64,000 nt of DNA, taken from Pontibacter rufus. GTDB taxonomy: Bacteria; Bacteroidota; Bacteroidia; Cytophagales; Hymenobacteraceae. Where the stretch lies: NCBI RefSeq assembly GCF_015694705.1, contig NZ_JADQDR010000005.1:248001-312000 (forward strand), given 5' to 3'. The translations under genes were made by a program, and so were the position numbers. Below the pieces are notes generated by a model that was not told where the DNA came from, ran no database searches, and saw nothing but the letters and a program-made list of their open reading frames with translations. This document shows, one piece after another, positions 36,022-45,734 of the stretch (position 1 is the stretch's first letter; each line of letters opens with the position of its first letter).

Positions 36022-37551
36022 ATGCCAGAAAAAATTCTTATCCTCGATTTCGGATCGCAGTACACCCAGCTTATTGCCCGTCGGGTGCGCGAACTCAACG
36101 TTTATTGCGAAATATACCCTTACAACAACATTCCCGCCCTGACAGAAGATGTAAAGGGTATCATTCTCTCGGGCAGTCCCTGCTCTGTGCGTGATCCGGA
36201 ACATCCGACCATTGCCCTGGATCAGTTTCTCGGAAAGCTGCCGGTACTGGGCGTTTGCTACGGCGCCCAACTCATCGCGCAGGAACATGGCGGCGAGGTA
36301 ACGCCTTCCACCATCCGCGAGTATGGCCGTGCCCGCCTCAACGAACTGCACAATGCCGATCGCCTGCTAAAAGAACTCACGCCGGGTTCTGTGGTATGGA
36401 TGTCGCATGGTGATACCATCCGGGAAATACCTGAAAACATCGAAGTAATTGCCAGCACCGAAACCGTGCGCGTGGCAGCCTATAAGCTGCGCGGTCAGGA
36501 AACATACGGCATCCAGTTTCATCCGGAAGTAACACATTCGGATGAAGGAAAAACGCTGCTCCGCAACTTTGTAGTGCACATTTGCGGCTGCCAGCAGGAC
36601 TGGACCTCGGAGCAGTTTGTGGAAACCACGGTAGCTGAACTTCAGCAACAACTGGGCGATGACAAAGTAGTACTGGGCCTTTCGGGTGGTGTGGATTCCA
36701 GCGTGGCAGCCATGCTGATTCACCATGCCATTGGCAAGAACCTGTACTGCATTTTTGTAGATAATGGTTTGCTGCGTCAGAACGAGTTTGAAACGGTGCT
36801 GGACTCTTACAAGCACATGGGCCTGAACGTGAAGGGCGTAGATGCCAAAAATAAGTTTTACACGGCCCTGGCCGGTTTAACAGACCCGGAACTGAAGCGC
36901 AAAGCCATCGGCCGCGTGTTTATAGAAGTATTTGACGACGAAGCGCACCAGATTGAGGATGTGAAATGGCTGGCCCAAGGCACCATCTACCCCGACGTAA
37001 TCGAATCGATGAGTGTGAAAGGGCCGTCTGCTACCATAAAATCACATCACAACGTGGGTGGCCTGCCGGATTACATGAAACTGAAAATTGTGGAGCCGCT
37101 CAAAACACTCTTCAAAGATGAAGTACGCCTGGTAGGCAAAACGCTTAAAATTGATGATGCCATACTTGGCCGCCACCCTTTCCCGGGCCCCGGGCTGGCT
37201 ATCCGCATCCTCAGCGACATTACGCCGGAAAAGGTACATGTTTTGCAGCAGGTGGATCACATTTTCATCAGCAGCCTGAAAAAGACTGGCTTGTATGATG
37301 GCGTGTGGCAGGCCGGCGCCATCCTTACGCCGGTGCAGTCGGTGGGCGTAATGGGCGACGAGCGCACGTACGAGAACGTGGTGGCGTTGCGGGCCGTAAC
37401 CAGCGTAGATGGTATGACAGCAGACTGGAGCCGCCTGCCGTATGAGTTTCTGGCAGATGTTTCGAACGAAATCATCAACAAGGTAAAAGGCGTAAACCGC
37501 GTGGTGTACGACATCAGCTCCAAGCCGCCCGCTACTATTGAGTGGGAATAA
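36022..37551 (+). CDS. guaA: GMP synthase (glutamine-hydrolysing)
   Basis: A 509-residue two-domain enzyme. The N-terminal class I amidotransferase domain has [24 protein letters not shown] with the Cys nucleophile, and [11 protein letters not shown]. The ATP-pyrophosphatase domain has [17 protein letters not shown], and the dimerisation domain has [14 protein letters not shown] and ATIEWE at the C-terminus. It converts XMP to GMP. ATG at 36022 is preferred over the in-frame TTG at 36016, which lies inside the promoter's -7 element. Its coding region has no AGTATA word, unlike most neighbours. Confidence 0.97.
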   Translation: MPEKILILDFGSQYTQLIARRVRELNVYCEIYPYNNIPALTEDVKGIILSGSPCSVRDPEHPTIALDQFLGKLPVLGVCYGAQLIAQEHGGEVTPSTIREYGRARLNELHNADRLLKELTPGSVVWMSHGDTIREIPENIEVIASTETVRVAAYKLRGQETYGIQFHPEVTHSDEGKTLLRNFVVHICGCQQDWTSEQFVETTVAELQQQLGDDKVVLGLSGGVDSSVAAMLIHHAIGKNLYCIFVDNGLLRQNEFETVLDSYKHMGLNVKGVDAKNKFYTALAGLTDPELKRKAIGRVFIEVFDDEAHQIEDVKWLAQGTIYPDVIESMSVKGPSATIKSHHNVGGLPDYMKLKIVEPLKTLFKDEVRLVGKTLKIDDAILGRHPFPGPGLAIRILSDITPEKVHVLQQVDHIFISSLKKTGLYDGVWQAGAILTPVQSVGVMGDERTYENVVALRAVTSVDGMTADWSRLPYEFLADVSNEIINKVKGVNRVVYDISSKPPATIEWE

Positions 37552-37569
37552 GTATAAGTATAAATGAGT

Positions 37570-37637
37570 GAATTTTGAATGAGTGATTGAGTGAATAAAA
37601 TTTTATACCTACTCACTCAATCACTCATTCAAAATTC
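37570..37637. repeat. Perfect 25-bp inverted repeat built from GAGTGA/GAATGAG words
   Basis: Arms 37570-37594 and 37613-37637 are perfect reverse complements around an 18-base A/T loop. Each arm is itself made of repeated GAGTGA and GAATGAG words, and a further copy lies just upstream (from 37563). It sits 18 bases after the guaA stop and may act as its terminator, but the regular word structure is more than termination needs. Confidence 0.85.
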
Positions 37638-37652
37638 AAAACCAATCAACGT

Positions 37653-39332
37653 ATGATCAGAAGCTTCTGGAAAAATATAGCAGCCCTGGCATTGCTTGGC
37701 ATGCTGGCCTTACCGGCGCAGGCGCAGGACACCAGCTACACCAATGGCAAAGTGCTGCTGCAACAGCAACGGTACGACCAGGCCATGGCAGAACTGCTGC
37801 CCCTGACCGGCTCAGACAATGCCTATGCGCCGGAAGCCTCATACCTGTATGCCCTGGCAGCTTTAAAAAACAACAAGCCAGACGAAGCGAACCAGATGCT
37901 CCTGCAACTGCAGTACCAGCACCCGGACTGGGCAGGTATGGACGAAGCGGACTACCTGCTGGCCAATGTATTGTTTGAGCAGGGCGACTATCCAGGCGCA
38001 CTCGGCAAATTGAAGGAACTGGAAGGTACCGCCCTAGCGAATGATGCGGAAGGGCTGAAGCGGTTTTACCTGACAAAGCTGAACGACAGAACAGCTTATG
38101 AACAGCTACTCAAGCGCTTCGGTGCCGATAAAACAGTAGCACAGGTATATGCCGACAAGCTGATTGGCGGCTGGTACCGCCCTGAAGACCGGCAGGCACT
38201 GGAAAATATTGTTTCGCACTTTCACCTGGACCGGAACCGCTACCTGAGTGAAGAAGCGCTCAGCAACCTGGGATTTGATGTAGCCCTGCTCCTCCCCTTT
38301 CAGCTGGATCAGCCGCTGTCTGAGGCAGCGCGTAAAAACCAGTTTGTAACAGATATGTATGCCGGCATGAAACTGGCCCAGGACTCGCTGCAGCAACAGG
38401 GCATTCACGTTAACCTGTATACCTACGATGCCAGTGCCGACACCCTGCGCGTGAACCGCATCCTGAACATGCCCGAACTGAAACACATGGACCTGGTGAT
38501 TGGTCCCATCTATAAATCGACGGCTAAAGTGGCAGCACGCTTTGCGGCGCAAAATAACATCAACGTTATCAATCCGCTGTCGCAGGACGTGGAAATGGCT
38601 TCTAACGATCATGTGCTTTTGTTTACCCCCTCGGTAGCGACACAGGCAAAGCAGGCGGCTACATATGCTTACCAGAATTTCAGCCCTAAAACGGCCGTTA
38701 TACTTTACGAGAACACCAAAGACGATACCGTTTTCGCGTCCAACTATCGCCGGCAGTTTATCAAACTGGGTGGCAAGGTAAAGGTGTATAAAAAAATCAG
38801 CTCCAGCCAAACCACTGCTACTGCCACCGTTTTCAACAGCCTTAACCTGCTGGATGTGGGCCACCTGGCTGTTTTTTCGGATAAGATGACGGCTGCTGTA
38901 AACGCGGTGAGCCTGCTGCAGGGCAAAGCGCTCAGCCTGCCGCTCATCACCTACGAAAACTGGCTCGACATCAACCAGATTTCGCTGCGCCAGCTCGACA
39001 ACCTGGAAGTATACTTCATCAGCCCCAAGTATGTAAACAAGCAAAATCCTATAAACGATTGGTTCCGGCAGCAGTACATCAGCAGGTATAACCTGCCGCC
39101 ATCCATATATGCTTATGCCGGCTTTGAAATGCTGTATTACTTTGGCACCATGCTGCAGCAGTATGGGCCGCAGTTTAATCAGCAGCTTGCGGCATCAGGC
39201 ATCAGCAATGGCGTATTTTATCCCGGTATCGGCTATACCAACAAGCGTAACGAGCCTCAGCCCGACAACCAATATGTGCCCATCACGAAACTGGAAAACC
39301 TGCAGCTGACTGTTGTGAATCCTGTTTTTTAA
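37653..39332 (+). CDS. Periplasmic-binding-fold protein with N-terminal TPR region (LppC/LivJ-like)
   Basis: A 559-residue secreted protein. A signal peptide (1-25, ending PAQAQ) is followed by TPR-like helical repeats (about 28-200, for example GKVLLQQQRYDQAMAELLPL). From about 208 comes a type I periplasmic-binding fold (VALLLPFQLDQPLS, MDLVIGPIYKSTAKVAA, INVINPLSQD, AVILYENTKDDTVFASNYR, IYAYAGFEMLYYFG). The TPR plus ligand-binding layout resembles LpoA/LppC, the activators of penicillin-binding proteins, or branched amino acid receptors. No transporter genes are nearby, so a regulatory or peptidoglycan role is more likely. Confidence 0.8.
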   Translation: MIRSFWKNIAALALLGMLALPAQAQDTSYTNGKVLLQQQRYDQAMAELLPLTGSDNAYAPEASYLYALAALKNNKPDEANQMLLQLQYQHPDWAGMDEADYLLANVLFEQGDYPGALGKLKELEGTALANDAEGLKRFYLTKLNDRTAYEQLLKRFGADKTVAQVYADKLIGGWYRPEDRQALENIVSHFHLDRNRYLSEEALSNLGFDVALLLPFQLDQPLSEAARKNQFVTDMYAGMKLAQDSLQQQGIHVNLYTYDASADTLRVNRILNMPELKHMDLVIGPIYKSTAKVAARFAAQNNINVINPLSQDVEMASNDHVLLFTPSVATQAKQAATYAYQNFSPKTAVILYENTKDDTVFASNYRRQFIKLGGKVKVYKKISSSQTTATATVFNSLNLLDVGHLAVFSDKMTAAVNAVSLLQGKALSLPLITYENWLDINQISLRQLDNLEVYFISPKYVNKQNPINDWFRQQYISRYNLPPSIYAYAGFEMLYYFGTMLQQYGPQFNQQLAASGISNGVFYPGIGYTNKRNEPQPDNQYVPITKLENLQLTVVNPVF

Positions 39333-39375
39333 GTGCTTAAAATCTATTTCATCCGAACCCATACCTACTAAAACT

Positions 39376-40674
39376 ATGCTACAGGCACCTATCAGCAACG
39401 AACTTTTCCAGCGCGCACAAAGCAGCATCCCGGGAGGTGTAAACTCTCCTGTCCGTGCTTTCAGAGCTGTGGGCGGCCACCCGCGCTTTATGGTATCAGC
39501 CAACGGCCCTTACCTGTACGACGAAGACGGCTACCGCTACATCGACTTCATCAACTCCTGGGGTCCGATGCTGCTGGGCCACGCCGCGGAGGTGGTGCAG
39601 GAGGCGGTACTGAAAGCAATTCCGGATTCGCTCTCTTTCGGTGCCCCTACCCGCAAAGAAATAGAAATGGCCGAGCTGATTGTAAGTATGGTCCCGAGTA
39701 TAGAGAAGGTGCGCATGGTAAATTCGGGCACGGAGGCTACCATGTCGGCCATACGGGTGGCGCGTGGTTATACCGGGCGCGATAAGATTATTAAGTTTGA
39801 AGGCTGCTATCACGGCCATGGCGACTCTTTTCTAATCGCGGCTGGCAGTGGCGCCATCACGCTGGGCGTACCCGACAGCCCCGGCGTAACAGAAGGAACC
39901 GCTAAAGATACCCTGACCGCTCCTTATAATAACCTGGAGGTGGTGCAAACATTGGTAGATGCCAACAAAGGCCAGGTAGCAGCTATTATACTGGAGCCGG
40001 TGGCAGGAAACATGGGGCTGGTTGTTCCCAAAGAAGGCTTTTTGCAGGGCCTTCGCAGCCTCTGCGACAAAGAAGGTATTGTGTTGATTTTTGATGAAGT
40101 GATGACGGGTTTCCGGCTGGCGCCAGGCGGTGCACAGCAATTGTTTGGCGTAACGCCCGACATGAGTACACTGGGTAAAATAATCGGCGGCGGCATGCCC
40201 GTTGGTGCTTACGGCGGCAAAAAGGACCTGATGGATTATGTGGCTCCCGCCGGGCCCGTATACCAGGCAGGCACGCTTTCGGGCAACCCGATTGCGATGT
40301 CGGCAGGTATGGCCATGCTGACTTACCTGCAGGAACACCCGGAAGTATACACGCAGCTTGATAACACCACAGCCAGTCTGGTAGCCGGTATGCAGCAGAA
40401 CATGCAGCAACTGGGCCGCAACTATACGATTAACAGGGTTGGCTCCATGTTCAGCATTTTCTTTACCGAGCAGCCCGTGGTTGATTTTGATTCCGCTAAA
40501 ACTTCCGATACAGCCTTATTCGGCCGCTATTTCAATGCCATGCTGAACCGCGGCATTTACCTGGCTCCTTCTCAGTACGAAGCGCTTTTCGTTTCTACCG
40601 CCATCACCGATAAGCTGGCTGCGCAGTATGTGCAGGCAAACCTCGAAGCACTGCAGGAGGCTTTAAACCATTAA
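39376..40674 (+). CDS. hemL: Glutamate-1-semialdehyde 2,1-aminomutase
   Basis: A 432-residue class III PLP aminotransferase: SIPGGVNSPVRAF, MVNSGTEATMSAIRVARG, FEGCYHGHGDSFL, IFDEVMTGFR and TLGKIIGGGMPVGAYGG with the catalytic Lys. It isomerises glutamate-1-semialdehyde to 5-aminolevulinate for haem. The start is ATG 39376. Confidence 0.96.
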   Translation: MLQAPISNELFQRAQSSIPGGVNSPVRAFRAVGGHPRFMVSANGPYLYDEDGYRYIDFINSWGPMLLGHAAEVVQEAVLKAIPDSLSFGAPTRKEIEMAELIVSMVPSIEKVRMVNSGTEATMSAIRVARGYTGRDKIIKFEGCYHGHGDSFLIAAGSGAITLGVPDSPGVTEGTAKDTLTAPYNNLEVVQTLVDANKGQVAAIILEPVAGNMGLVVPKEGFLQGLRSLCDKEGIVLIFDEVMTGFRLAPGGAQQLFGVTPDMSTLGKIIGGGMPVGAYGGKKDLMDYVAPAGPVYQAGTLSGNPIAMSAGMAMLTYLQEHPEVYTQLDNTTASLVAGMQQNMQQLGRNYTINRVGSMFSIFFTEQPVVDFDSAKTSDTALFGRYFNAMLNRGIYLAPSQYEALFVSTAITDKLAAQYVQANLEALQEALNH

Positions 40675-41013
40675 ATTGATTTTGCTGATTCCGCTGATTT
40701 TGTAATCGGTAACTCAAATTACAAGTTACCAGCGGTATTGAAATATAACCCACCCCAACCCCAGGAAAGGAATCTTATTTACTATTGCAGAAAACCTCCC
40801 CCACATCGGAGGAATTAAGATTGGTTTTCTGCATCTGGCATTAATCCGTTACTGTAAATCACACTTGCAGTAAGTAAAAGATTTAATACCGGGTAAGTAA
40901 GTATGATGAACAGGGAAGGCTTGTTATTCTATGGTTGGGACTGCAAAAACTTTTAAATCAATTTAAAACTGAGGCCAGATTAATTACTTTTACAATTCGC
41001 TTTAGCAGCCAAC
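40675..41013. other. Intergenic region with a nested hairpin
   Basis: About 340 bases without a gene. The opening holds TTTGCTGATTCCGCTGATTTTG-like word repeats, then the hairpin listed at 40787-40832. The rest is A/T-rich and leads into dcd. No clear promoter match beyond TACTTTTA near 40986. Confidence 0.5.
40787..40832. terminator. Hairpin after hemL
   Basis: GCAGAAAACC (40787-40796) pairs with GGTTTTCTGC (40823-40832), and CCTCC/GGAGG form an alternative inner stem. No T-run follows, so termination is uncertain. Confidence 0.45.
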
Positions 41014-41550
41014 ATGATATTAACAGACAAACAGATTTTAGAGGAAATTGAAAAGGGCACCATCCTGGTAGAACCGTTTGACCGCGCCTGCCTCGGCACC
41101 AACTCCTACGACGTGCACCTGGGCCGCTACCTGGCTACCTACAAAGATGAGGTGCTGGACGCCCGCAAGCATAACGAGATAGAAACATTTGAGATTCCGG
41201 AAGACGGCTATGTGTTACAGCCCGGAAACTTATACTTGGGCGTAACGCTGGAATATACCGAAACACACGCCCACGTGCCTTTCCTGGAAGGCAAGTCCAG
41301 CGTGGGCCGCCTGGGTATCGACATCCATGCCACGGCCGGAAAGGGAGATGTAGGCTTTTGCAATACCTGGACGCTGGAAATTTCTGTATCAAAGCCGGTG
41401 CGCGTATACTATAGTATGCCCATTGGCCAGCTGATATACTTTGAGGTAAAAGGCGGTATTGAAAACTATTACAACACCAAAGAAGACGCCAAGTATAACC
41501 GCCGCACCCTTACGCCGGTTGAGTCGATGATGTGGCGCAATAAGTGGTAA
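41014..41550 (+). CDS. dcd: dCTP deaminase
   Basis: A 178-residue protein of the dCTP deaminase/dUTPase fold: GTNSYDVHLGRYL, VPFLEGKSSVGRLGI, HATAGKGDVGFCNTWTLEI and YSMPIGQLIYFEV. It deaminates dCTP to dUTP, feeding dTMP synthesis (thyA is also in this window). Read alone from ATG 41014. Confidence 0.93.
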   Translation: MILTDKQILEEIEKGTILVEPFDRACLGTNSYDVHLGRYLATYKDEVLDARKHNEIETFEIPEDGYVLQPGNLYLGVTLEYTETHAHVPFLEGKSSVGRLGIDIHATAGKGDVGFCNTWTLEISVSKPVRVYYSMPIGQLIYFEVKGGIENYYNTKEDAKYNRRTLTPVESMMWRNKW

Positions 41551-41730
41551 TATCTTTTCGTTTTTTTCTAAAAAGTCGCTCATTTATGCTTTAAAGCGGT
41601 TTTATGGCATAGTGTTTGCACTATATTATATAAGAAAATAACACAGATGCAGGAATTTTTTAACCCGGCAGTTTGTTATATATCTGTAATGCCCCTGTAA
41701 AAACTAAGAAAAAAACGAAAGGAAAAGATC

Positions 41731-42189
41731 ATGAAAAAGCTAATGATGATAACTTGTATGATGTTTGGATGCGCTTATGCAGCCAGCGCCAAAGAAGATG
41801 TAAAAGTCCCCACCAGCAAAACATCATCCAAAGTTGAGAACAAAGTAGCTGCTCTGGTTGAAAAAAGGGCTGAAAATCTTTCCGATAAGATGGTGCGTGA
41901 ATTGCGCCTGAATAACTATCAATCCAGGAAAGTAAGAGCGATAAACCTGGAGGTTGTTGCCCAAAAAATGGCTGTGGAAAAAGAGTTCGCCGGCAACCAG
42001 GAAACCATCGACCAGAAATGCAAAGAGATTTGCAATATGCGCGATGTAGCTTTGGAAGACGTGCTGAGCACAGAGCAGTATAACGATTATTTTGGCTCCC
42101 GTAAAACTTACGACCAGGTTGAGAAAGACTTTATGGCTGCGCAGACGGCCAATACCGTAGATGCAGGTGCCTATACAAGTATAAAATAA
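41731..42189 (+). CDS. Secreted small helical protein of unknown function
   Basis: A 152-residue exported protein: signal peptide about 1-20 (MKKLMMITCMMFGCAYAASA), then a charged helical body (VENKVAALVEKRAENLSDKMVRELR) with two Cys residues (CKEIC) close together. The overall form resembles Spy/CpxP-type periplasmic chaperones, but the LTxxQ motif is only partly present (LSTEQYNDYF). A good ribosome site, AAAGGAAAAG, precedes ATG 41731. It ends in the strong terminator at 42213-42259. Confidence 0.72.
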   Translation: MKKLMMITCMMFGCAYAASAKEDVKVPTSKTSSKVENKVAALVEKRAENLSDKMVRELRLNNYQSRKVRAINLEVVAQKMAVEKEFAGNQETIDQKCKEICNMRDVALEDVLSTEQYNDYFGSRKTYDQVEKDFMAAQTANTVDAGAYTSIK

Positions 42190-42212
42190 GGAACAGGGCT
42201 TAACCGCCCTTG

Positions 42213-42259
42213 TAAAACAAAGAGAGGCCGCTTGACTAAAGCGGCCTCTCTTTGTTTTA
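42213..42259. terminator. Bidirectional terminator, 21-bp perfect stem
   Basis: Arms 42213-42233 and 42239-42259 are perfectly complementary around GACTA, with A-run and T-run ends. It separates the convergent small secreted protein and gldC genes. Confidence 0.92.
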
Positions 42260-42260
42260 A

Positions 42261-42602
42261 CTATTTTGTATCTTTCTGTTGCTCTTCTTCCATATGCTTC
42301 ATCAACTCTTCGCAAAGGGCGCGCATTTTCCGGGCCATTACATCGTCGCTGGTGGCAGTGGCTATACTTTGCGCCATAGCGCCAATGGTATCAATGTAAA
42401 AATACTTCATCTCATCTACGGGCATATCCTTTGTCCACAGGTCTATTTTCATGGTACCGGCCTCGTCCCTATCCCAGAGTGATACATTTATAGCTTTGGC
42501 AAAGTGTATTTTTTCTCCGGCATCTGTGGCGCGCCAGCTGATGGCTTCAGGAACATTATGGTCATCCAGCGCGATGCTGAAATATATCTCAGACTTCTTC
42601 AT
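42261..42602 (-). CDS. gldC: Gliding motility protein GldC
   Basis: A 113-residue soluble protein matching GldC along its length: KSEIYFSIALDDHNVPEAISW at the start, the central block MKIDLWTKDMPVDEMKYFY and a helical C-terminus. GldC is a gliding/type IX-associated cytoplasmic protein; its molecular role is poorly defined. In some Cytophagales it is kept even in non-gliding species. Divergent from the EEP-type lipoprotein gene. Confidence 0.9.
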   Translation of the reverse strand: MKKSEIYFSIALDDHNVPEAISWRATDAGEKIHFAKAINVSLWDRDEAGTMKIDLWTKDMPVDEMKYFYIDTIGAMAQSIATATSDDVMARKMRALCEELMKHMEEEQQKDTK

Positions 42603-42678
42603 TTTTGCTAATTTTAAACTTTATGGTATCTATATCTCGTAATATGTTTTAGAACATATATAGGTACAAAGTTACACG

Positions 42679-43722
42679 ATGCACCACGGAATAAAAACCC
42701 TCTCACTGCTTTTTACGATTATCATTCTTTCTACCGGCTGCTCCAGGCTGCCGCTCAGTTCTTCCGGGAAAGGAAAGCCCCAGACCATTGTATTTTATGA
42801 TACAGAGAACCTTTACGATACCGCCAACGACCCCGCAACCGCCGGCGACAATGCGTATACACCGGATGGCAGATTGGAGTGGACGCAGGAGAAGTATGAG
42901 CAGAAAATCAAAAATATAGCCGCTGTGCTGAAGGCAACGGGCGGCGGAAATGGCCCGGAGCTGATAGGTCTGAGCGGGATTGAAAACAAAAAGGTGCTGC
43001 AGGACTTGGTAAGCAGCGAGGCATTGCGCAAAAGCAAGTATAGCATCATCCACTACGATATGGCCGGCGGGCGGGCGCTGGATGTAGCCCTGCTTTACAA
43101 ACCGAAGGCTTTTAAACCAACTGCGCAGCAAAGTATAAAAATCAATAATGGCGGGGCAGCAGATGCTCCCGGGGAAATACTTCAGGTGAATGGCGAATTG
43201 CAGGGCTTCCCTGTTACCATATTTGTAACACAATGGCCAGCGCGCGCGCGGGGCAGGCAGGGCGACAACGAACAGCGTGCTGCCGCTGCCACACTGCGTA
43301 AGGAAATAGCTGCCCTGCAGGCTGCCGACAAGGACGCCCGCATTCTGGTGCTGGGAGACTTTGGTGCCAATCCGGATACAAACGTGATGCAGAAAGTGCT
43401 GAAAGCCACCGGCAGGCCTAACCCCTACTATTACCAGGAACTTTTCAATACCTTTTATGTGCCTTATGTAAGCGGTATGGGCAGCTACTACAGCCGCGGC
43501 GATTTCCGGATGCCGGACCAGATTTTGATTTCAAAATCACTGGTAAACGGCCGGGGCCTGGAGTATGTGCGCGGATCGGCGATTATTCACAACCCAGAGA
43601 AAATTAAGTTTCTGTATGGCAAGTATAAAAACACACCGCTGCCTACTTTCTCAGGTACTACCTACTTCGGCGGCTACAGCGACCATTTCCCGGTTTATAT
43701 TCAGGTGCGGAAGGTGAAGTAA
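42679..43722 (+). CDS. EEP-fold (endonuclease/exonuclease/phosphatase) lipoprotein, probably inactive
   Basis: A 347-residue lipoprotein: signal ending LSTGC (Cys about residue 21), then the EEP fold (IVFYDTENLYDTANDP, EWTQEKYEQKIKNIA, ALDVALLYKP, GSYYSRGDFRMPDQILIS, YSDHFPVYI). In active homologues as I recall them, the motifs are GLAEVEN, VNHWPSR and GDFND. Here they read GLSGIEN, VTQWPAR and GDFGA, replacing the metal-binding Glu, an Asn/His pair and the Asn/Asp. The final Ser-Asp-His is kept. This pattern suggests a surface protein that no longer cleaves. Confidence 0.82.
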   Translation: MHHGIKTLSLLFTIIILSTGCSRLPLSSSGKGKPQTIVFYDTENLYDTANDPATAGDNAYTPDGRLEWTQEKYEQKIKNIAAVLKATGGGNGPELIGLSGIENKKVLQDLVSSEALRKSKYSIIHYDMAGGRALDVALLYKPKAFKPTAQQSIKINNGGAADAPGEILQVNGELQGFPVTIFVTQWPARARGRQGDNEQRAAAATLRKEIAALQAADKDARILVLGDFGANPDTNVMQKVLKATGRPNPYYYQELFNTFYVPYVSGMGSYYSRGDFRMPDQILISKSLVNGRGLEYVRGSAIIHNPEKIKFLYGKYKNTPLPTFSGTTYFGGYSDHFPVYIQVRKVK

Positions 43723-43831
43723 GATGCTGGCAGCACAAGTATAAACCGGAAGTGCAGCGTGCCCGTCCTCTGCAACGGCTATGCAGCTTCATATATCCGG
43801 CTCATTGTTATACTTGGCCTGACTTATGCTT

Positions 43832-43839
43832 TATATTTG
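43832..43839 (+). promoter_or_regulatory. -7 promoter element at the LTA-synthase-family gene
   Basis: TATATTTG fits TAnnTTTG and lies 4 bases before GTG 43844. TTG candidates upstream are at 15 or 24 bases, both off the ideal spacing. It sits inside the longer reading frame that begins at ATG 43826, so it argues for the GTG start. Confidence 0.5.
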
Positions 43840-43843
43840 CGCT

Positions 43844-45682
43844 GTGAAACGACGCTTATACTTCCAACCGCTTTATTTCCTGTTCTGGGTGCTGTATTTT
43901 ATAGTTGCCCGTGCTGTTTTCCTGTTATTCCATTTCGAGAAAGCGCAGTTGCTCAGTGCCGCAGATATTGCACGTACTTTTCTCTACGGCCTGCACCTGG
44001 ATATGTCTTTTACGGCTTACCTGTGCGCCATTCCGTTTTTGCTGTTGCTGGTGCAGGCCCTCTGGCCCCGCTTCCGTACAGCCCTCGTTATCAGGATTTA
44101 TACTTTCCTGCTGCTAGTGCTGCTGTCGCTGTTGCTGTCTGTTGATCTGGAGCTTTATACTTTCTGGGGCTTCCGGCTGGATGCCACACCGCTGCAATAC
44201 CTGAACACGCCCGCCGAAATGATGGCTTCTGCCAGTGCCGCTCCTTTGCTGCTGCTCACCTTTATCACTTTTGTAACAAGCGCCTGTTTTATACTGCTTT
44301 ATACCTTATGCTTTGATCTGAAACATTTTAGTCCGGCAGCTAATAAATGGCTGGTAGCTGCCGCTTCCTTCGGCTTTCTGGTAGTGCTGATATTGCCCAT
44401 GCGGGGTGGCTGGCAGCAGATACCCATCAACCAAAGCGCTTCTTACTTTTCGGAGGAGCCTTTTGCCAACCATGCCAGCCTGAACATGCCCTGGAACCTG
44501 ATGCACGCGCTGCTCAAGTATAACAAGACAAGTAAAAACCCTTACCAGTACATGAGCGGGCAGCAGGCAAAGCAAAAGGTAGAAGCCTTGTATGCCGCCA
44601 ACGCCGATTCCTCCGCCCGGTTCGTGTCGGAAAAGAAGCCGAATGTGCTTTTTATTATCCTGGAAAGCTATACGGCCAAGTTTGTAGAAAGCCTCGGGGG
44701 AGAAAAGGGCGTAACCCCGAACCTGGATAAACTGGCCGCCGGCGGTATCAGCTTTACTAACATGTATGCCAGCGGCGATCGCAGCGAGAAAGGCATGGTA
44801 GCCCTGCTGAGCGGTTACCCGGTACAGACCATCACCTCTATCATTAAATATCCGCAGAAAACAGAGAAGCTGCCGCAGCTGAGCCGGGTTTTTGCCAAAC
44901 AAGGCTATAGCACCAGCTACTACTATGGCGGCGAGCTGGAGTTTGCCAACATCAAATCATACCTGCTGAACGGCGACTACGACAAGCTCATCGACAAGTA
45001 TGATTTTCCGAGTTCCAGTTACAACTCCAAGTGGGGCGCCCATGACCATGTGTTGTTTGAGCGCGTGCTCCAGGACCTGAACCAGCAGCAGCAGCCGTTT
45101 TTCTCAACAGTGTATACCCTGAGCAGCCACGAGCCCTACGAAATCCCGATTCCGGCAAAGTTTCCGGGTACCGACAACGAAGCGAAGTTCCGCAACAGCG
45201 TGTACTATACCGACTGGGCACTTGGCAGGTTTATCAATCAGGCCAGGAAACAGCCCTGGTGGCAGCACACGCTGGTGGTGATTGTGGCAGACCACGGCCA
45301 CCTGATGCCGGGCAACGACCCGAACCATGCCCCCAGCAAGTTCCACATACCGTTTATACTTACCGGCGGCGCTTTGGAGGTACACGGAAAGCAAATCGAC
45401 ACCATCGGCGACCAGACCGACATTGCGGCTACCCTGCTGGCGCAGCTCGGCTTGCCGCACCAACAGTTTACCTGGAGCCGCAACCTGCTAGCGCCTACCT
45501 CATATCCCTTTGCCTTTTATGTGTTCAACGACGGCTTCGGCTTTATTACCCCGCAAGGAAAGCTCACGTTTGACAACGTATCCAAAAAGCCCATCACCAA
45601 AGACGCGGGCGTAACAGCAGCGCAGGTAGAAAACGGCAAAGCTTACATGCAATACTCTTTTGAGGATTTTGTGAAGGAATAA
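43844..45682 (+). CDS. LTA-synthase-family sulfatase/phosphoglycerol transferase
   Basis: About 612 residues: five N-terminal membrane helices (to about 165), then an extracytoplasmic sulfatase-fold domain (about 230-600) with NVLFIILESYTAKFVESLGG (metal Glu), ASGDRSEKGMVALLSGYP and VIVADHGHLMPGND. The residue at the usual Thr nucleophile position reads as Ser in GDRSEKG. In Gram-negative Bacteroidota such enzymes add phosphoglycerol or phosphoethanolamine to periplasmic or lipid-linked glycans. The frame opens at ATG 43826, but a -7 element overlaps it, so GTG 43844 (VKRRLYFQPLYFLFW) is chosen. Confidence 0.88.
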   Translation: MKRRLYFQPLYFLFWVLYFIVARAVFLLFHFEKAQLLSAADIARTFLYGLHLDMSFTAYLCAIPFLLLLVQALWPRFRTALVIRIYTFLLLVLLSLLLSVDLELYTFWGFRLDATPLQYLNTPAEMMASASAAPLLLLTFITFVTSACFILLYTLCFDLKHFSPAANKWLVAAASFGFLVVLILPMRGGWQQIPINQSASYFSEEPFANHASLNMPWNLMHALLKYNKTSKNPYQYMSGQQAKQKVEALYAANADSSARFVSEKKPNVLFIILESYTAKFVESLGGEKGVTPNLDKLAAGGISFTNMYASGDRSEKGMVALLSGYPVQTITSIIKYPQKTEKLPQLSRVFAKQGYSTSYYYGGELEFANIKSYLLNGDYDKLIDKYDFPSSSYNSKWGAHDHVLFERVLQDLNQQQQPFFSTVYTLSSHEPYEIPIPAKFPGTDNEAKFRNSVYYTDWALGRFINQARKQPWWQHTLVVIVADHGHLMPGNDPNHAPSKFHIPFILTGGALEVHGKQIDTIGDQTDIAATLLAQLGLPHQQFTWSRNLLAPTSYPFAFYVFNDGFGFITPQGKLTFDNVSKKPITKDAGVTAAQVENGKAYMQYSFEDFVKE

Positions 45683-45734
45683 GTTGAATGGTTGAACGAT
45701 ACGTGGCTGGTGGCCACATTTTACATAGCTTTTC

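Noticed and set aside
38106..39044. 312-codon antisense frame opposite the periplasmic-binding-like gene
   Set aside because: The plus-strand gene has signal peptide and fold; the antisense frame is a shadow.
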